A DNA stretch of 64,000 nt from the NCBI GenBank assembly GCA_000697665.1, contig KL197753.1, forward strand, positions 21,004-85,003, given 5' to 3'. The number at the start of each line of letters is the position of its first letter. Positions within the stretch are counted from its first letter, which is position 1. Position numbers and translations under genes: made by a program. Below are positions 44,691 to 56,785 of the stretch, one piece after another. Below the pieces are notes generated by a model, which did not search any database, was not told the DNA's origin, and was given only the letters and a program-made list of their open reading frames with translations. The DNA is from Jaapia argillacea MUCL 33604 (taxonomy: Eukaryota > Basidiomycota > Agaricomycetes > Jaapiales > Jaapiaceae).

Positions 44691-47178
44691 TGGGTTACGA
44701 CAGCGGGTCCCCGAGCAACCATTAGTCTAGTGGCGTTATTGTCGTTGAAATTGGAAGTGTATTCATTGTACGAGCAGGTGAAAGAGCTCGAGTGGCTGAA
44801 GGAGTGGAGGTTTAATCAATGGTTGTTCAACGCTCGGATTCTCCACGTTCTTACCTTCCTTCCAAATCAGGTAACGCCTCATCCTGGCATGTCCGTCGGT
44901 TCACTGATCGTTGGGACACTTGAAGTACTGACGCTTGACAGCTGAACAGCTCGACTACTTGGTTCCTGCCACTGGATCGTCGACAATAATGACCATGAGT
45001 CAATGGTCGACTCTCGTTGTGTCTCAGTTGTGCTTATAGATGCTTGGCCCTTGTCTTCGTATCCTTCCGTTCCTTCGCAACATACCCACTCGCGCATCCA
45101 CAACGCCGTTATGAGGTCCTCTGAATCCCGGCTTTTTCAATATCCTTAGCCTCGCACTTTAAGAGCCCAACGATGAGCCGACGAATATGGCTCGGCGTAC
45201 CAGATAAGCTCCTGACGTCTTCGACTCGACGACGGTGATTCTTACCGACCTGAAAGCTGCAGCCCGTTTTCATGAGGATATCATACGGATTTCCGTTCTC
45301 CCCATATCCAATGACAAAGTTAGGTCTGGCTAGTCTAGCAGGGGATCGATTTGGGTGGAATGGCAGGGTCACAAGAGGTGAGTCGCTTCTAAGCTTTCCG
45401 ACACTTCAAACGAGTGTATGTGGCTAACCTCTTCTCAGGTAAAGAAGATTCCTCTCGCCCACACTCAGCAACTCTGCTATCAGGAAGCTGACCGACATGT
45501 TATTCGGTCCCGTTAACGAGGTAAGATCCTCATGTTATGAAAAATCAGGTCTGCGCGCAGGCTCTAAGGCGATTTCGTTGCACCCCAAGCATGCGTGGGA
45601 CGCTATCCTCGGGTTGACTTCAACGGACGAAGCCATCATCGAACTTCAGACTCGGTGGGTACATTTCTCCCTCGAACCTGACGGTATCTAATCCCTCCTT
45701 AATCCAGGATGAACCACACGGCGTACGGCTTCCGGACCCCTCCAATCCAGAAGAACTGAACCGACGCCGTTAGCCTTGGTTAGTTAACATCGACATCGCT
45801 CGCTTCTCCCCTGGCTTTGGATCTCTCGGCAGTAACCATTCAATCGTGGCTGATGTCTTCGACTCCTTCAACAAGATCAAACCCAGTGTCAACTAGATCC
45901 TATCCCTGATGCTCGCACCAGTGTTCCCGTCCCTGATGAACTAACCTTTCGAAAGCAATAAGTTGTCGAAGAAATTGAACAACACCACAGAGGAGATCAC
46001 AAAAGATTTGCTGAATAACGTGAGGGATAGTTTGGCAACCGAGGGCCAACAGACTGGGGAAGAGTATTCGATCATCTGGGTGTCGAGTAGGTCCCTTTCA
46101 TTTGTTAAATCCAAACGCCGCTCATAGATTTTCCACCCAGTCAAATCAGAAACTACACAATCTGGCTTGAAGATGTCGAAAAATGAGTTCCTCTCCCAGG
46201 TGAGCCTTAACCTTCATTGCGCGTGGTACAGTCATCGATCCTGTCTCCATATCGCAGATGAAAGTCCTACTGTTAGCTGGCTGCAAAACATCATCCAGGA
46301 CGCCCCAACTTATCAATTGCTTCGAACCCCTGACGAATGGAGCTCCGTCACCCTTCGGTAACCCTCGCTGTACGACGTCTGCACCTATCCTCGAAGCCTC
46401 AGTTAACATCGAGTTGCAATTTGGATCTTGATAGAGATAGCTACTGGACGAACTTATAGAGCAATGCTGTGTGGGTCATCCGACTTGGGAACAATCTACG
46501 AACGGTCTTCCCCATGTCGACGCTGTCATACGAATCACTAAGACATCATCCTAGTTTGGACCAAACACACCGCATCGTCTGTCCACCGAACTCATTCTCG
46601 CGAGATGCAACTAACACGAATCCCTCTACTAGGCCGGAGAGGACGATATCGTCCCTATCAGCCACCCCCTCCAGCTTCCTTCAGCTTCCTTCAGGTACCT
46701 CGATTGACCGCATATCCATCGCAAAGGAACTGGTGTCACCGTTCCGATCATGGCCATGAATTGTACAACAATAATTTGGGGAACTGACGCCAAAGTCTTC
46801 TCGCCTGAACTCTGGCTTGACCAGACCAACGTTATCAATAAATTGAGGGCAAAGGAAATACAGGAACACCGACTTTTACTCACATTTAGTGATGGTCCAA
46901 GGAGATGTCGAGGGAAAGGCTTTGCACTCGTCGAGATCAAGGTGAGAGTCTTCCAACGTCGGACGATGTATATTCCTCGCATCAGGAAAAACTGAAGTTG
47001 ACCATTCATTTTCTTACGATGTACAGGCTATACTATCAGTACTCATCCGGAATTATTCATTCAAATTCCGAGACGTGTCTGAAACGAAGATCGATAAGGG
47101 TAAGGTAATTTTACCCTGGCCAAAAGTTGCGGGCGAGGTGGGATATGGGGTTCCACTTCGGGTGTGTCGACTTCACTG
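44691..47178 (+). pseudogene. Cytochrome P450 relic, copy A
   Basis: It is the most complete of three P450 copies but has many frame breaks. Recognisable parts in order: GGPLNP-like hinge (about 45105); VILTDLKAAARFHEDIIR (about 45270); an exon ending before 45660 with ILGLTSTDEAIIELQT; a segment on SFNKIKPS and PVFPSLMN (about 45860-45940); the K-helix ESLRHHPSLDQTHR (ExxR motif, about 46522); IDRISIAKE; MAMNCTTIIWGTDAKVFSPE (about 46750); heme loop FSDGPRRCRGKGFALVEIK (about 46888-46945) with the ligand Cys; and the last exon with LIRNYSFKFRDVSETK. The heme-binding Cys survives, but the gene cannot give a whole protein. P450s are ER-membrane monooxygenases; subfamily not assignable. Confidence 0.85.
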
Positions 47179-47412
47179 AGGTGCCGAGTATGAGTTCAAC
47201 CACTCTGAATTACGCTGTGTCATACATAATGTCAGACTCCAGGTCGCATAGTATCTAGGGGACGTGGGCAATGACAGTGACCTCCTCCTTCTGACCTGCT
47301 CGTGGTATATTCATACAAGGGGAACGTGATCGCAGACTCTACATCCCCCACAGCCATTTGGGACAGATCCTAAAAATGGGAAGTGATCCATTTGAATGAA
47401 AATGTCGGCCTA

Positions 47413-49990
47413 TCACCAATCGGAGTCATCTGCCTTGGCTTTCATCCAGGAGTAAGGCTTAGAGCCGTCGTCCCTTTTTCTCCCCGTCAAGACATATACA
47501 GGGCCTATTGAATGTGGAACGATGACCTCTGGGATTGAGATTTTGTTGACGGCGGTCGAAAAGACTTCAAATTCCTTCCAACCTTCTTTCGATTTCATAC
47601 AGCAGATGTACTCATCTTGCAGAGCACCCTCTAGGAGAATAGGCTTGTAACGGGGGCTCAAGGAGGATAAGTGCTTCATCTCCGCCCATGAACAATAACG
47701 GAAATCAGCGTTGAGGAAGTGGTGTCCTTCAAATTGGTAACGTAGACTCCAATCGAAAGCCTAAAACCAAGTCCATTAAAATCACACAAATATGGGGAGC
47801 GAAAACAAGGCTCACCTTGACCTGACCCTGACCCCCAGGGTAAGGCCTATCTGACAGACAAACACCTTTCCAAATCCTCTCCTTACCGAACCGAAACTGG
47901 GGAGCTGAGGGCTGTTGTTTTGATATAACCCCGAAAGCCTCTGCTACCAGTGCATGAGCCTCAGCATCACCTCCACCGAGTCCCCTCAATAGCTCTCCCA
48001 AGATGGCCGAAATCTCGTCGTTACACGCGATGTCCTGATTTGCAACTCTGACGACATCCTGGATCGAACACTGAGACCTAGCATTGGAGGTGTGAAACTA
48101 ATTGGAGTCCTTCAAAATAAAACACAGACTTACTGTAACAAAAGTTGCGTAAGCTGATGACAAAGCTGCTTCCGCCGCCGTGGTGCAATTGCCTTGATAA
48201 TGGAATATTTGTTATCGCCAGGCCATAACCACTCCCTGAGAAACTCTCCGTAAAGTGACTCGAATGGCTGAAGGGCCTGGCGGAGATGTGAAGCAATGTT
48301 TAACACTTCTGATAGTGCATGATCATGACTGATATCTTGGATTACAGCGGAGAGATCTCTTCTGATCTCTGGGGTGAGATGATACCCAAGATCACCATGG
48401 TCAAGCCAATCTCGCATTGACAGATTATCAGAGAGCGCCTTCACCCACGACGTCTGAATTGTGGTCATACCTGAAAATGATGTTAGCTAAGGATCAGTGC
48501 GACGAGACAGTAGGCTCAGATTCACCTCGACACAATGTCTTGAATAGCGGAAGTATAATTGACTGCAGAGAGTTCAAGGTGTGTATGGAGTACCCACAAT
48601 GGAACGTTTGGATCATTTTGACAATGAGATTCGAGAAAGTGCTACGTGTTAATGGATCCGGTGATTGTGTACTCTCTGCCCAGGATTGAACACATAATGG
48701 TTCAATCCTCCCATTGTAAATGAGCTCAATGTGCTGCTTGACCATTTCATTGGTGATGTATCCTGCTGCAAGCACCTTGCTTTCTGAAGTCCTGGTTCTT
48801 AGATGAGAAACAGGTGCATTGGGAAACAAGAAGCTATAGTATTGCTCACACGGAATAACGAAGCAGCTTGAGAGAATAATCGACTGGCCTCCTCCACGGT
48901 GGGTGACAATCCAACTCCTTCATTGCAGAGAGCACTTCCGATTCCGATAAGAACACAAGAGCTCGGTGGGATGGGGCGAGCAGCAAATCACATTCTCGAT
49001 GTCGCCTCGGGAGTAGTACCAGCTGGGTGTAATTCTTGTGCAAAAGGGTCTCAGCACCCATGTCCATGAGCAGAGGGATCGACTTGGGCATGATGCAAAT
49101 CAGTGTCATGAGGTAATATGTAGCGAGAAACCGATTATGCATGTTGCCGTCCCTTGATGAGAAGAGATGGTAAACAGTCAGAACAGGGAAGCAAGATAAG
49201 ATCAGACCTCAGAAATGACACTAGTCGTCGACAGTCCTTCTGGATTCGGTGGTCATTGAGAATGTTTGGGTTGTCGAATCCAGATAAACATAGCCGCGAG
49301 ACGTCTTCAAAAACTGAAGTCAACGTGGGAGGGGATCTGAACACAGATGCGAGGGGTGCACCAAGAGACGGAGAACGTGGCTTGCACCCTGGCGTGGACT
49401 TGGGGAACTGCTTCCCCGGATAGTGGCACTCCCACTCTTCCCTCCAACGGCGCTCCTGCTCTTCCCTATAACGCTGCTCCAGCTTTTCCACTCTCACAAG
49501 TATCCGGTGCATGATAGCATTCGGCCCACGCCCTCCCCGTTCCGCAACAGAACCCATCCACCTTCCCAACATCGCACCCATCAGAGTCATCCATCGCTCG
49601 AGCGTACGTCCTGGACCAGGCTGGTTAGATGTAGTCGACGACGTTGCGCTCTCAACTTCAAAGTCGACTGGAAGATCGTGAAGAACTCCGTGGAGTCCAG
49701 ATACATACTGAGAATCGAGTCGGAAAGATGATATCGATGTGGTTTCGTCAGCGGGAAGGGATGTCGACATGGTTGTAAAACAGTACTGAGTGGTGCGATG
49801 GGGATCAAGCACAACGAGCTGTGAGATATAAGATAGCCACGAGCGCTTGTTGGACAGCCATTACAGAGCATAGCAGTGGCGAACCTTCTTTGCACAGCAA
49901 CCCAGCGCTTCAGATAAGATTCTGCCACGGCCCGATGCTCGGGATCTAAATGTAGTTCTCGTCTCGCCTTCCAACGGTCATGCCCATCAA
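47413..49990 (-). CDS. Unknown multi-exon protein, apparently intact but 5' end lost or unresolved
   Basis: Exons read from about 49985 leftwards: VVLKSLDGHDRWKARRELHL and AESYLKRW; an intron; LVVLDPHRTTQYCFTTMSTS; a helix (RILVRVEKLEQRYREEQERR); RFLATYYLMTLICIMPKSIP; VFLSESEVLSAMKELDCHPP; VLAAGYITNEMVKQHIELIY; MTTIQTSWVKALSDNLSMRD; LGELLRGLGGGDAEAHALVA; DFRYCSWAEMKHLSSLSPRY; and stop at 47413 after SWMKAKADDSDW. Introns are short GT-AG. No stops within exons. The first visible exon begins directly after an acceptor (TTTTTTCAG at about 49997-50005), so at least one upstream exon is expected but the RING duplicate begins at about 50050. A later in-frame ATG at 49770 (MSTSLPADET) could serve as start. 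Family not recognised. Confidence 0.6.
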
Positions 49991-50049
49991 GGCTCTTGAG
50001 AACTACCTGAAAAAAGAGTCTATCGTACTATAGGATACCAGCGAGCACA

Positions 50050-51270
50050 GGCAACATTACAAACGCAATGGCTACAAATCCCAAACCTAGGCGAATATAA
50101 CAGGAGCAGAAAGAGTCACTACCTCGCCTCCATAACCTCCATCAGACTCCCCGGTCCAAGAAACCTGGTCAGCACTTCTCCGCCCATCCAGAGAACACGT
50201 CACCCCTATCAGCATCTTCATTGCCGTGACCGAAAGTTCCCTCCTCGACGAAGAGGGTGGTTGGGCACCAAGAGACGGATTGACTATCGTAGTATACTTC
50301 ACTTATAAATAGTGTAAGCAGAACGGATGGTTGTAATGGTGAACAGGGAGCAACTTGAGTGCGGACGAGATCTGCTGGGCTCGGATTTCTGGGGTTGTAT
50401 GCGTCTCTGTGGGATGTTCCCAGTGGACGGGTTCGAGGATGTATGCTTTTGGATTCTTCGTCGAGGTTATACAGCCGTCCGTCGCTATCTCGAGAAGGGT
50501 ACTTCATGAATCCATCCAATCTAAATGCAGAACGAATTTGTGAGTCTACAAAGAAGAAGCGTAGTAGCGTTTGACGTACCTTCCGACAGCAAACCATCAC
50601 ACAAACGATCCACCATGTCGACGTAAGGATGAGAAATACGTCCCGCCCTAACCTAAGGGAAAAGAATACTCACGAATGTCCACTATCGTTACCAGTCCCC
50701 TCATGAGACTCAACAACGACTAGGCGTCTCCGACCTCCACCTCTCCCACCAACCCGAGCACCAACCAACCGAACTTCAACGATATTATCGCCATCCTTCT
50801 AGTCGGCTCCGATGGCGTTGAGGACGCCAGGAAAATGGGGGAGGATATCTTCCAAGGGATCGCGTCCTCTAGTTGTTGCGTTCGCACGCCAGGGTTTGGG
50901 TTAGGTGGCGGGATACATACCCCGGAGCGTCTGTAGGCTCTTCTGAAGGTACCGGAAGTCCTTTCCCCAACCCACACTTCAATCGGGTCCATACCATCTC
51001 CTTTAGACTACAAGTAAGCGCCGGTGGATCCCTGAGGGTCACACGACAATGCGGACATGTTTCGATCGTCTGGGTACAGGTAGAGGGTTGGGGGTAATAT
51101 CGAGAGGAACAGTCGTGAAGCAGGAGACGAGGCAGTTATAAGAGGCCAAGTGACCGTAGGGTGCTAGGGCATAGGGCTCGTGGAGGAGGCCGAGGTGGAT
51201 TTGGCAAGTCAGGGATTGTTGGGATTGGGAGAAGATGTGTTGGGTTTTCGAGACTGTTCGGGGGTTGGGA
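50050..51270 (-). pseudogene. RING-finger protein gene copy 1, probably decayed
   Basis: Reading leftwards: a RING-type finger with SLTCQIHLGLLHEPYALAP, YGHLASYNCLVSCF (about 51230-51130) and, after a gap with a possible intron, ETCPHCRVTLRDPPALTCSL (about 51070-51010) then VWTRLKCGLGKGLPVPSEEP. Downstream are short pieces, including YYDSQSVSWCPTTLFVEEG and GDVFSGWAEK (about 50300-50190). RING proteins with C-P-H-C-R-x-x-(V/L)-R-(D/E) followed by a Trp-Ser-Leu-Lys segment are ubiquitin ligases. The first Cys pair reads C..H and the central Cys of the CGH motif is Tyr, so zinc binding looks lost; copy 2 keeps CRIC here. It heads a repeat unit RING-ThrRS-P450. Confidence 0.6.
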
Positions 51271-51812
51271 CTGAGGGAAGTCCCAGTGCGAGAAAGGGGT
51301 ACCATGGATTTGATCGTAGGGCATCGAAACCAGAATGACCAAGCCTTGACGAGGTGACAATCAGAACGACCCACGATCTCCGGTAAGATCTACTCACCAC
51401 TTTTCGGCGAAATGCTCTGTAACAATAGAAATCCACCTCTCCATACGACTCGAATAGCTCTGTGGATCACAACAGGTCTCGAAGGATGTTTGTTGGGATT
51501 CGTAGCATCGTCAGGACTTCAATACTTCAATTTGGAAAGTTCCGGAAGTCGGAATCTAGTTGGATGGTGACGAATTGGAATGGCAGAGAGTGTCGAAGTC
51601 GATTTTCGGACCATAGAAAGCTCTGTCGCCTGAGTGGAGTTCGCATTTGCCGGGATAGTGTTCGTCGAGCGCTCTGGAGAGTTATCGGGGGAGAGCGAGA
51701 CATGTGGAATTGAACTGAGGAGGAGGGAATTTCGAAAGGGACTCATTGCTTGGGCTTTGTCGCAAGCTTCAATGGTTCTGAGGTGTTTGTGAGGACGAGG
51801 AGAGCATTCGTG
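51271..51812 (-). pseudogene. Threonyl-tRNA synthetase fragment, decayed duplicate 2
   Basis: It matches the intact gene's 38960-39500 segment (anticodon-binding start through the DGAFYGP exon), minus strand. Shared blocks include TCACCACTTTTCGGCGAAAT and ACAGGTCTCGAAGGATGTTT (intact gene: CACCACTTCCCGGCAAAAT, CGGGTCTCGAAGGAGGTTT). Several frame breaks. It ends abruptly at about 51812, where P450 sequence begins on the other strand. Confidence 0.88.
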
Positions 51813-52935
51813 TCTGTACGCTCGATTTCTCCACGTTCTTACCTTCCTTCCAAATCAGGTAACCTCGGCTTCGCGATTCGTCGGTCAGACTCACTGGCTG
51901 TTGGGACGCTTGAATTCCCAATGATACTCGAGAGCGACAACAACTACTTAATCCCTGGATCATTGACAATGACGACCATGAGCCACGGTTGACTCTCGTT
52001 GGTGTCTCAGTCGTGCTTGTGGGTGCTTGGTTGTGCCTTCAGATCCTTCTCATTCCTTTGCAACATGCGAACTTGCGCATCTACATCGCCGTTAGGAGGT
52101 CCTCCGAATCCCAGCTCTTTCAATATACTTATCCTCGCGTTTGAAGGAGCCCAAGCTCCAACACTGGTATAGTATATCAACGAAGAAGATGGCCCTGTAC
52201 CAAGGACCTGACATCTTCAGCTCGACGACGGCCCGGGTGGTTCTTACGGACCCGAAAGCCGTAGCCCATTTTCTTGAGAGTATCATGAGGATTTCTGTTC
52301 TTCCTGTATCCGGTGGGAAACTAGGGTCTGCCTAGTCTGCTGGGGATTGATTTGGGCGGAGGGGAGGATTACAAGAGGTGACTCGCTTCCAAGCTTTCCG
52401 ACAGTTCAAACGAGAATAAGTATGTGACTAACCTATTCTCAGGCAAATAAAAGCCCTCCTGCCCACTTTCAGCAACACTGCGATCAAGAAGCTGACCGGC
52501 GCGTTCTTCGATTCCACTTACAAGGTAAGATCCTCAGTCTGTAAAGAATCCGGTCTGCATACAGGCTCTGATGCCGTTTTGCCGCAGCTCAAGGATGCTT
52601 CGGATGCTATCCTCGAGTTGACTCCAACGGACGAAGCGATCGTCGAAGTTGGTGGGAACGTTTCCCCCTCGAACATGATGGTATCTAAATCCTCCCTAAT
52701 CCGGGATGAACCATCCTTCGTAAGTTGTCCGCAATCCATCCAAGCCATATGCATTGAATCGTTGCCATTACTTCCAGGTTAGATAGCATTGACATCGCTG
52801 GCTTCTAGCACGATTTCGAATCCCTCCATGGCAAACACTCAACCGTAGCCGACATTTTCGATTGTTTCAGCAAGATCAAACCCAGTATCATCCAGATTCT
52901 ATCCCTCATTCTCGTACCCACGTTCCCATCCCTGA
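51813..52935 (+). pseudogene. Cytochrome P450 relic, copy B (3' truncated)
   Basis: It covers the N-terminal and middle P450 only: GGPPNP-type hinge (about 52093), the segment NEEDGPVYQGPDIFSSTTAR, VVLTDPKAVAHFLESIMR (about 52238-52291), LKDASDAILELTPTDEAIVE (about 52588-52650) and LILVPTFPSLMN (about 52907-52943). It stops there and joins RING copy 2 sequence at about 52936. The K-helix and heme loop are absent. Copies A and C continue beyond this point, so the join is a duplication breakpoint. Confidence 0.82.
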
Positions 52936-54045
52936 TGAATTTATCACTTCCCCGCCCATCCAGAGAACGCATCGCCCCTATCAGAATATTCATCAACTTG
53001 ACCGAAGGTTCACTCCTCATCGATGAAGAGGGTGGTTGGGCGCCAAGAGATGGATCGATCATCGCAATATACTTCTCTAATACGTATTGTAAGCAAAAGG
53101 TTATTTGTGATGTTGAACGGGGACGACTTACAGCTCTTGAGCGGCGATGAGGTTCGTTAACCACGGTGTTCTAGAGTCGTATGTATCTCAGTTGGATGCT
53201 TGCAATATGTGGGTTCGAGCGTGTATGCCTACCGATAGTTTTTGTCGAGGTCATCCAGCCGTCCGTTGTTATCTCGAGAACGGTAGCTTACGACTCCATT
53301 CAATCTCAACTCAGAATAAATTCACGCCTCGACAAAGAAAAAAAGTAGCAGCGTTTACACGTACTTTCCAACAGCAAAAAATCCCACAAAATGTCCACCA
53401 AGTCGATGGAGGGATGGGAAATACATCTCCCCCCAACCTAGGGGCAAACCATACTCAAAAATACTCACCACCACCATCCGTCCCCTCCTCAGACTCAAGA
53501 ACGACACCCGTCTCCTACCTCCACCTCTCCCACCAACCCTATCACCAACCAACCAAACTTCAACCGCCGCATTCTCATCCTTCTAGTTGGCTCTGACGAC
53601 GTTGAGAAGGTCAGGGAAATGAGGGAGGAAGAATATCTTTCTAGAGATCGTGTCCTCGAGCTGCTGCGTTCGCAGCACCAGGGTTTGAGTTAGGTAGCGA
53701 CACACATACCATAGCGTCCGTAGGTTCTTCCAAAGTTACCGAGAGTCCTTTCGCCAACATATCCCGGATCCGTCACTAGGGTCGAAACCGTCTCATTTCG
53801 ACTACAATCAAATGTCGGTCGTTCCCTGACAATCGCAGGATAATACGGACATTTTGAATCCAGGGATAGGGATGCCATCGAAAGGACTGGTCACGAACCA
53901 AGAGACGAGGTAATCGTAATAGGCAGGTGCTAGGGAGTAGGGATCGCGAAGGAGGTTGACGCAGATTCGACAAGTCAGGGATTGTTGGGATTAGGAGAGG
54001 ACGGATTGGTGTTGAGACTGTTCGAAGGTTAGAGCCGAGCAAAGG
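52936..54045 (-). pseudogene. RING-finger protein gene copy 2, decayed
   Basis: The N-terminal finger half reads SLTCRICVNLLRDPYSLAP (about 53985-53925), keeping the CRIC pair, but the following CGH-type segment is AYYDYLVSWF, lacking Cys and His. The second half reads KCPYYPAIVRERPTF (about 53855-53815), with one zinc Cys replaced by Tyr. The downstream part (53050-52950) matches copy 1 (SISWRPTTLF; GDAFSGWAGK). Clearly not functional as a RING. Confidence 0.75.
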
Positions 54046-54610
54046 CCCAGTGTGAGAAATGCGTACCGCGAATTTGATCATGGATATCGAACTAAGGATG
54101 ACCGGGAGTTGAGGGGTGACAACTAGAACAACCTACAAATCGCCTTCAACAAAGTTGTAGCCGATAAGATCCCAGTTCAACTCACCACTTCCCATCAAAA
54201 TGCTCCCTAAATAGATGAGCAAACTTCTCCGTACTGCGCAGAATAGCTCCATGGATCATGACAGGCCTCGCTGGAGGATTGGAAGACTCCCAAGTTGAAA
54301 CATTAATATTCTGGAGGCTGGAAATCTAGTTTGATGGTGGCGGATTGGAAATAACGGCGAAGAGCGTCTCGGATCGTGACGTCGATTGCGGGACCATAGA
54401 AGGATCCGTCGCCTGAGTCGAGTCTGCAATTGCCAGGATGGTATTTGTCGACGGCTTTGGACGGGGAGTGGGTGATATGTGAAACTGAAGTGATGAGGGA
54501 GGACAGTGCTTCGGTTTCGTCCCAAGCCATGGTGGTTCTGAGGTAGTCGTCAGGACAAGTGGAGAGTGCGTGTCTCAGCGAATGTGCCAGTTCGATCAAA
54601 GTTCGTTCAA
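54046..54610 (-). pseudogene. Threonyl-tRNA synthetase fragment, decayed duplicate 3
   Basis: Same segment of the intact gene as duplicate 2. A long open part remains: AHSLRHALSTCPDDYLRTTM then AWDETEALSSL, followed by KYHPGNCRLDSGDGSFYGPA and [20 protein letters not shown] (intact gene: [20 protein letters not shown]). A deletion removes the piece corresponding to the [19 protein letters not shown] exon's start. Confidence 0.88.
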
Positions 54611-56578
54611 CGCTCGAATTCTCCATGTTCTTACCTTCCTTCCAAATCAAGTAACCTCGGCTTCAACGTGCTTGTCGGTGCTTTGCCTTTGTCTCTTCGT
54701 ATCCTTCCGATCCCTTCACAACACACAAACTCGCACATACATATCACCGTTAGGAGGTCCTCCGAATCCCTGCCCTTTCATTATTCTTAGCCTCGCGCTT
54801 CAAGTAGTAGTAGCTCAAGCTCCGGCGCTGGTATCGTATACATACGAATGATGGGCTTTCGGAAGAAGATGGCTTGGTGTATCAAGCACCGACATCTTCA
54901 GCTCGAAGACAGTGGTTTTTACCGACCCGAAAGCTGTAGCCCACTTTCTCCAGAGTATTATAAGGATTCTTGTTCTCCCCCCATCCGATGACAAACCCAG
55001 GTTTGGCGAGTCTAAATTAATTTGGGCGGAGGAGGATGATCACAAGAGGCGAGTTGTTTTCAAACTTTCCAACACTTTAAACGAGAAGATTCGGCTAACA
55101 CAATATCAGGCAAAGATACGCCCTCGCGCCTGCTTTCAGCAACGCTGCAATCAAGAAGCTGACGGACGCGTTCTTCGATCCCGTTTACAAGGCAAGATCC
55201 TCTCGCGATGAAAAATCCGACCTGCGCGCGGGCTCTAAGGCCATTTTTTTGCAGCTCAACGATTTGGGATGCCATCCTCGACTTGACTTCGGCGGACGAA
55301 GCGATCATCGAGGTTCAAACTTGGTTGGTACATTTCCCCCTCAGACGTGATGGTATCTAAATTCTCCACCATCCAGATTGAATCATGTGGGGTACGTCTT
55401 CCGGATTCGCTCCACACCAGATGAACTGAAGCAAAGCCGTTACCTCCAGGCTAGATAGCATTGGTGTTGCTAGTTTCCCTCTTGATGGCAACCATTCAAC
55501 GGTAGTCGACATTTTCGACTCCTTCGACAACAAGAAACCCAGCATCATCGAGTTTCTATCCCTTATCCTCGCACCGGCGTTCTCGTCCCTGATGAAGTTA
55601 CCTCTCGAAAGGTCTAGGCCATCGAAGAAATTGAAAACCAGTTTAGAGGAGATATAAACAGTTTTGCTGAAAAACGCGAGCGATACTTTGGCAACCGAGG
55701 GCCAACAGACGAGGGAAGAAAAATCGACCATCGGGGTATTGATTATGTCCCTTTCATTCGCTGAATCCGAACGCTGTTCATAGATTTTCCATTCAGTCAA
55801 ATCGAAAAGCTCCAGAATCTGGATTAAAGATGTCCAAAACGAGGTCCTCTCCCAGGTGCGCCGTAACATTCGTTGTGCTTGGTACAGTCATCGATCCTGT
55901 CCCCATATCACAGATGAAAGTCTCGATGTTAGCTGGCTATGACACATCATCCAGTATGCTGCAACTTTTCAATTACTAAGAACATCTGACAAGTTGAGCT
56001 CCATCATCCTTCAGTAATCCTCACCGTACGACGTCCGCGCCTATCCTCAAAGCCTCAGTACGTCATCCTCAGCAATGGAAAAAGCCACGGGAAGAATTTA
56101 CAGAGCAATGTAGTGCAGGCGATCCATTTATGCATTGGTCTTCCTTGTCATGACGCGGTTGTTCAAATCACGAGACATTAAGACGCCATCCCCATTTGGA
56201 CCCACCGCATCGCTAGTCCGCTGCCCTCGTTCTCGCAAGACGCCACTAACACGAACCCGTCTACTAGGCCAGAGAGGACGATATCGTCCCCCTCGGCCAC
56301 CCCCTCCAGCTCCCTTCAGGTACCTCCGTCGACGGCATATCCATCGTAAAAGGAGCATCTTTCTTCAGGAACGTCAGTAGACCGTGTATCTCTCTCCAAA
56401 GGAACCCGCATGGTAATCCTCATCTTGTCCGTCAACCGTTCCGCATCAATATGGGGTCCCGACGCTAAAGTATTCTCCCCTGAACGTTGGCTTGACGAAA
56501 TGAATGGGGATCAACAAACATCGAGCAAAGGAAATTCAAGGACATTGGTATTGACTTACTTTTGTTGATGGGCCTAGG
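54611..56578 (+). pseudogene. Cytochrome P450 relic, copy C, 5' part
   Basis: It contains GGPPNPCPFI (about 54754), VVFTDPKAVAHFLQSIIR (about 54911-54964), FGESKLIWAEEDDHKR (about 54992-55040), a piece matching the TSADEAIIEVQT segment (about 55290) and an intact-looking middle exon region. The 3' half approaches the heme loop and breaks off at DGPR (56566-56578), where a retroelement is inserted. The last exons resume at 62377. Several frame breaks exist elsewhere, so the gene was probably already decaying; which came first cannot be told. Confidence 0.82.
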
Positions 56579-56731
56579 TGGTTATTTCAGAGAAGGCGAG
56601 GAACGAGCGTGAGCAGAAATTGTGGTCTACGCGCGGAATGGGCGGATGTGGCGGCATCTTCCTTGTCTTCCACCACATCCGTCCTTGCTACAGCTCGCTG
56701 CTCCGAAACAGAGCAGCTCACTTTTCTTTCG
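56579..56731 (+). repeat. Ngaro split direct repeat A1
   Basis: 153 bp starting TGGTTATTTCAGAGAAGG; identical by eye to 61911-62063. Confidence 0.92.
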
Positions 56732-56785
56732 TTTTTCTAAGGATATCTTATCAGTCCTGTGTCTACAAAGATCCAGGAGAATACC

